From NCBI RefSeq assembly GCF_016545825.1, contig NC_052616.1, forward strand, positions 53,329,716 to 53,393,715: DNA of 64,000 nt, in the 5' to 3' direction. The position numbers were made by a program, and so were the translations under genes. Below the pieces are notes generated by a model. That model worked only from the letters and a program-made list of their open reading frames with translations, had not been told where the DNA came from and did not search any database. Below are positions 59,186-64,000 of the stretch, piece by piece (position 1 is the stretch's first letter; each line of letters opens with the position of its first letter). The DNA comes from Eucalyptus grandis (lineage: Eukaryota; Streptophyta; Magnoliopsida; Myrtales; Myrtaceae).

Positions 59186-62100
59186 TTATCTTCCTTCAAC
59201 CGTAGTAATGGTGATGGTATTCATGGACCGGATGCTTTCTTCTTGTGATGGGACTTCGTGAGCCAGCGAGCTTGAAAATGTATATGTCGGTTGCTTTGGC
59301 TGTGAAAGATTGGACTCCCCATTCAGCATTAGAACCACGGCCAACATGTTGGGTCTATCTGTGGCATGATCTTGCGTACAGAGAAGCCCCAACTGAATGC
59401 ATCTCATCACTTCTAACTCCGAAAATGCATCGGCAATGCCTTCATCTATTAGATCCAATCCTCTGCCTTCACACCACAAGTGCCAAGCCTGTAACAACTA
59501 GTCGATTGTCAAAGTGTTTCAAGGACTATCAATGGTTGGAAACTGAAATGGAGGTGTAATAGTTCCAAGATATATCTTGCTCTTACATAAGCGAGGACAT
59601 TGAGATTCTGCCCTGGGTAATCTAAACTTGTGTTCTTCTTGCCGCTGATAATCTCCAATAGTAGTACTCCAAAGCTATAAACATCAGATTTCTCAGAAAA
59701 TATCCCACCCATGGCATACTCTGGAGACATATAGCCACTGTAGACAAAATAATATAAGTGGAGTGTTCCTGAAATAGAGTTCAAACAAAAAAAAAAATCA
59801 TAGGCTAAAGGATGATGACATGAGAGATGAGAAAATTGGAGGGTGATTAACATCCAACTTGACGAGCACTATATTTCTCATATCTTTTAGCATTTGCATT
59901 GCGGTGCCGGTTTATAATTACCTCGGAGTGAACTGACATATTGGAACCATTGGATGTACACGTAAGAGTTTTCTCGGTAATAGTAAAGCAACAATTGGGA
60001 CATGTCTGAAGGGAAAGCTCAGCGCATTATACTACTCCTAATAGTGATGTTAGAAAGCTTACAGTGTCCCCACAACTTTGTGAGTATTTACCAAAACTTG
60101 AGTTCCTTCAAACATCCGTGACAGCCCAAAATCTGAAATCTTGGGATTCATCTTTTCATCCAAGAGAATGTTGCTCACTTTCAAATCCCGATGTATGACT
60201 CTAAGGCAAGAATCGCGGTGGAGGTAAAGCAGCCCTCTTGCGACCCCCTGGATAATGTGGAAGCGTACACTCCAGCTAAGTTTTGCCTTCTCTTTTGAAT
60301 CTGAACAAGGTTGCAAACAGAAGAAATATCTAGTTTCAATACCAGATTTTGTTGAAAGCAGGAGTAAGTTCTTCAAAGAGTGAGACTAACCAAAGAGGAA
60401 GGTGTCCAAGCTCTTGTTAGGCAAGTACTCATACACTAGAATCTTTTCCTCTTCTTCAATGCAGCAACCAAGGAGTCTCACCAGATTTCGGTGTTGAAGT
60501 TTGGATATTAGAAGGATCTCATTCTTGAACTCCGCTATGCCTTGGCCTGAGCTGCTTGAAAGTCTCTTTGCTGCTATCTCCTTACCATCGTTCAGTTTTC
60601 CCTGTTTCAAAATGAACAGCACTATCGGATCTTGGATAATCTCCTTATTTCCCTCAGAGAAGGCTTTTCTTTTACCTTATAAACTGGGCCAAACCCTCCC
60701 TGCCCAAGTTTGTTTTTCATGTTGAAGTTGTCTGTTGCGAGGCGTATGCTATCGAAGTCATAAATGACCAAATTTGATGTATCATCTTCCTTCATTTGGT
60801 CTTTCCAAGCAGTGTCCCTTAGTAGTTCTTCTGACGTAAAGAGCCTTGGGATTGTCATTTTCCTAAACTTCCCTGCATTTTACAGATAGAACGAAATCAA
60901 CTCAAGATAAGCATGAGAACATCAGTGGCAGAGCAGGCTTCTGAAGCCGTGGTTCCACCAATAATTCAAGATTCTTAGATTGCAGTTAGGGCAAAATCAC
61001 CCTTAAAACAGCAACAAACTGTACATCTTTTATTACCTCTCCACTTTGAAAGACCACAGACTGAAATACCAGCTCCAAATAAGATGATGCTGGAAATAGT
61101 ACTTAAGCTGATGATAAGTTTTGTCCGCGTAGGTACACCTGAACCATAGAAAATATATTATAAGAAGCACAGGAAGTGCAAAACCAAAAGCGTATTGATT
61201 CAACCATTTCAGCCTGTATCCGCACCCACACTCGCATCCGCAAGTCGAATAAATAGATCTTCGCCACCAATGGAGAATTGCTGAGTATCTAGAAGGTCTT
61301 TACTCCAAGCCATACATCCTATAGCATTCACATAAGAAAAGGCCAAGCACGAGCAGTTTTCTAGGCACCAACTTTGACATCCTTCCGCATTATCTATCAA
61401 CAAATGATCAGCGGAATCAGGCAATTTTATTTGTCTCATTTGCCAGAACATATCTTTTTCCACAGTTGTTGAAGCTGCTGTGCTTGCAGATTTCTGACAA
61501 TTCAATTCCATTTTCCTAAGGCACCCTCTGGTCCAGTTTCCTCTGTTCCATTCTTCATCTGATCTAGGTTTAAAACCTTTTAAGCATCTGCACATGGGTG
61601 AACTAAACTGTTTGCAAACTCCAAAGGGGCCACATATTCCATAAATTTCACAAGGGTTAGTTGGTGCCGGTGCCTTCCAGTATGTTAACCAGCCATTGGC
61701 CCAACAAACTGACTTTACAGATCCTTCAGAAGAGATGAAAGTATATCCAAAGAAGGAGTTGTTGTAATTATTGAGGTAATAATATGAGGTTCCCTGGACA
61801 TTATCTTGTTGGAGATCGTAGTATGTGTTGGTCATGTTCGGTATTCCAATGAACTTGGTTTTATCCCACTGTCCACTTCTCCAGTAAGGACTTGATCCAT
61901 TCCAAGTGAAAACCTGAGGCGGTGTCTCCGATGTCACTCCCATGACAAAGCTTCCGAGTGAGGGATCATCTTCGCCTTTCCAGGAAGTCAAGTTTAGTTT
62001 CTTTCCTTTTTCACATTTACTCCAATCTTCATGTTTGGCAAGAGAGTGTCGGTTGGCTCATCAAAGCTTTCCCACATTATATTCTCGTTCCTGTCTTGAA

Positions 62101-62554
62101 GAACAAAGTTTCCAAAGTCTGAAAGCAGTGCTTCAGAATAATTCGACTTTGCCATGACATTAGTAGACCACACAGTGTTTTGTCGCCCATCAAGAAGCTT
62201 CAGATTTCCATCTTCCCCAATTATTAAACTTGCAGATTGATCTGTATGTCCAAGTGGCTTGTCCCTGTTGGCCACCCAGACGACTCTGGAGGGAGTCATC
62301 TTCTTGTACCATATTCCTACGTACTGCTTTGCTGATCCTTTAGGCGTGAAGAACCCGAGCTCAAAGATTTGACTACTAGAGACAAGGGTTTGGTTCTGAA
62401 CCAGTGGACTTGATGCAGTTATGCTGTCAATTGTGCTGCTTTGAAGTGCTTGAGGGAGGGAGAAGACAAGCAAAGAACACAAGTGCAGAGTCATTGGAAT
62501 TATTTGGAACAGATTCAATAAAGTACATGTGAAAAAATGCCTCGGGAACTTCAC
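59186..62554 (-). CDS. Receptor kinase C: G-type lectin S-receptor-like Ser/Thr kinase, nearly intact
   Basis: Seven exons on the - strand: 62554-61214, 61138-61037, 60872-60676, 60601-60391, 60300-60063, 59737-59587, 59488-59186. Order: signal peptide; B-lectin ([18 protein letters not shown]); S-locus domain ([12 protein letters not shown]); EGF-like ([13 protein letters not shown]); PAN ([14 protein letters not shown]); transmembrane helix in exon 2; kinase with [30 protein letters not shown] and [11 protein letters not shown] marks an RD kinase. Exon sizes 211, 238 and 151 are as usual for the family. Two oddities: one base seems lost near 62005-62012, breaking exon 1 after about 180 residues, and the exon-1 donor is GC rather than the GT seen in B. 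The product would sit in the plasma membrane and sense an extracellular, possibly carbohydrate, ligand. It may be functional if the frameshift is a sequencing error. Confidence 0.88.
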
Positions 62555-63200
62555 CTCTTAGAAGCATATCAAAATGGATAGAGACGGAATCGTAAAAATG
62601 ACATGATCGGTACTATAATTTTTGTATCACGCTTACCTTGGCATCATAAATTTTAAGTCGATCGCTTGAGAATGTCAAGTTTATATGAGTATTGCCAAAA
62701 CATCTAACATGACTTCAATTTAATATAAAACCATTTGACGTGGCACACTAGGGAAATAATGTCTTCTAGAGTGTCCATAAATAGTATCATTTAGCCATTC
62801 CTTGACCCAAATTGACAAAATTAAGGCTAAATTCAACTTAAACCCTAAACTCAAATTAGGTCCAATGGTGGTGAGTCTTTATCCTGCGGGTGCCACCAAA
62901 GGATACCCTCGGAGCGAAGGCACTAGAGGTGGGACTGCTGCTGATTTTGAAGGGCCACTTCAATGGCAATCCTTCCAATTTGTGGTAATGTAACTTTCTT
63001 CCCATGGGCACTGGAATTTCGGATGTGATATCAGAGATTATCCCTTTGAGGCCAGTAGCACTCAGGGCCATGGGTAATACCATGTCAAATTTGTTATTCT
63101 CTTGAATTGGTTCTGCCATATTCAAGATGCTTAGATTTGGAATGGGGTTGATAATTCACAAATTTTGCCGATTCGTTTTTAATCAAAGTAAGGTTCTTGT
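62555..63200. repeat. Duplicated 5' flank of receptor kinase C
   Basis: Counterpart of 42702-43690. The shared part next to the gene includes tataaaaccatttgacgtggc, with an ACGT core (tgacgtgg) as in bZIP sites. That is a possible regulatory element about 180 bp before the ATG. Confidence 0.65.
62850..63125 (-). pseudogene. Block X, copy 2 (best-preserved exon-like frame)
   Basis: An 89-codon - strand frame contains VLPMALSATGLKGIISDI, YHKLEGLPLKWPFK and FGGTRRIKTHHHWT. The same sequence is recognisable but broken at 42945-43205 and, inverted, at 44040-44310. The family is unknown to me. It lies about 300 bp upstream of the kinase C start and might be the remnant of a neighbouring gene's exon. 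Confidence 0.45.
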
Positions 63201-63506
63201 GGAATTATATTTTCAATTTAGTAACTTTAATAGCTAACCTTCTCTCTTTCTCTCTCTCTCTCTCTCTTTTTTAAATCGTTTAACTTGAAAATGACCTATT
63301 GATTATCATAGGCTCATCTCAGCAAGAGGTATCATTAGAAAGAGGGAAAATGATATTATACATATCATAACTTTTCAATCAATTGTTTGAATGTAATAAT
63401 ATTTTAAAAGATATTCGTTTAAGTGATTCCGGTAATTTCTTTTGTCAAAAAATTTGACATAGGATTAATTTGATATAAAATTATGTGACGTGACTTGCTA
63501 GATAAG
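63201..63506. other. Intergenic with a CT-rich microsatellite
   Basis: It includes a ctctctctctctctctctct run near 63248-63270. Nothing else recognised. Confidence 0.6.
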
Positions 63507-64000
63507 TAGAGGTGTTAAACGGGTGGGTCAGGTCGGGTTTGGGTCATGTCATTAATGATCCGACCCAAATTGACCCATTAATCCATTTATGACCCATTTA
63601 TGTCTAATGTAAATTTTCCGACCAATATCCGACCCATTTAATTAAACTTAAAAAATCTTATTTCTTATATATATATATATATATATATTAAAAAATGGTA
63701 TTGCTAAAATAGTTTTATATAATAAAATAAAAAAAATTATATAACACAAATTTAATGGACAATTTTTATAATTTTAAAATAATTATTTTAAAAATTGAAT
63801 TTTAATTTTTTTTATTTTTAAAAATTAATTTTTAATTTTCTTTTTCTTCTTTCTTTGTTCTTCTTCTTCTTTGCTGGTTGCCGGTCATGACGACAGCCTA
63901 GCGGCGGCCCACCAGCGAGCCTCGAGCTTGCCGGATCGGCGAGCCTTGAGCCTCACCGGCTATCGGCAAGGCCTCGCCTTGCCGGATCCAGTGAGCTCGA
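63507..64000. mobile_element. Left part of an hAT-like MITE with GC-rich core, cut by the window end
   Basis: It starts tagaggtgttaaacgggt, resembling the aggggtgtnaaacgggtcggg ends of plant hAT-type MITEs. It continues with repeated gacccat/gggtc words. A (TA)n run of about 26 bp is at 63665-63690. After an AT stretch and a T/C tract the GC-rich core begins at about 63870 (ggttgccggtcatgac, gccggatcggcgagcc), like the cores of E1-E3. The right end is outside the window. Confidence 0.5.
63665..63690. repeat. (TA)n microsatellite
   Basis: About 13 TA units inside the hAT-like element. Confidence 0.9.

Noticed and set aside
62715..62745. tataaaacc near kinase C (and 42820-42832 near kinase B) as a TATA box
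   Set aside because: It reads TATAAA on the + strand, whereas the kinases are on the - strand, so the orientation is wrong.

Overview
The window looks like nuclear DNA of a flowering plant, most likely a woody dicot. I have no marker that fixes the genus; a Myrtales tree is only an impression. It is AT-rich and intron-containing, and most of it is transposable elements and tandemly duplicated blocks. Its only recognisable host genes are two plant-specific receptor families: S-domain (G-type lectin) receptor-like kinases and DUF26 cysteine-rich proteins. Apart from the near-intact kinase at 59186-62554, I see no gene that reads cleanly end to end.

Layout. 1-2733: duplicated intergenic block I, with a MITE-like element. 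2791-9924: a complete but dead Ty1-copia element with LTRs, PBS, PPT and target-site duplication. 10916-13548: two PIF/Harbinger-like elements with GC-rich cores. 13750-14288: DUF26 pseudogene. 15375-15850: fold-back element. 16258-29009: an old Ty3-gypsy solo LTR on the + strand, split by a tRNA-derived SINE and by a nested 9.7-kb Tekay-type Ty3-gypsy element on the - strand. 30124-34811: duplicated 3' flank and final-exon remnant of receptor kinase A, with a 1.9-kb solo LTR inserted in its last codons. 36029-39240: more duplicated flank and a copia remnant. 39246-42701: receptor kinase B, seven exons with at least six single-base deletions. 44705-45505: exon 1 of a cysteine-rich receptor kinase with one frameshift and no kinase part. 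45658-46493: third PIF/Harbinger-like element. 46660-54957: diverged copies of block I. 54958-56639: 3' part of a second gypsy LTR of the same family as the 16258-29009 LTR. 56640-62554: duplicated flank and receptor kinase C, nearly intact. 63507-end: an hAT-like element running out of the window.

How it fits together. Receptor kinases A, B and C lie in the same orientation with shared 3' flanks, and B and C share 5' flanks, so the locus grew by tandem or segmental duplication. Related gypsy LTR ends lie just left of two of the duplicated kinase flanks, and one abuts the duplication boundary exactly, so unequal exchange between LTRs is a plausible mechanism. Only kinase C could still make a full product (extracellular B-lectin, S-locus, EGF and PAN domains, one transmembrane helix, RD-type Ser/Thr kinase), and only if its single frameshift is a sequencing error. 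The most unusual signal is a set of DNA elements with different terminal repeats but one shared architecture: a pyrimidine tract, a GC-rich core built on gagctcgcc-like words, then a purine tract.
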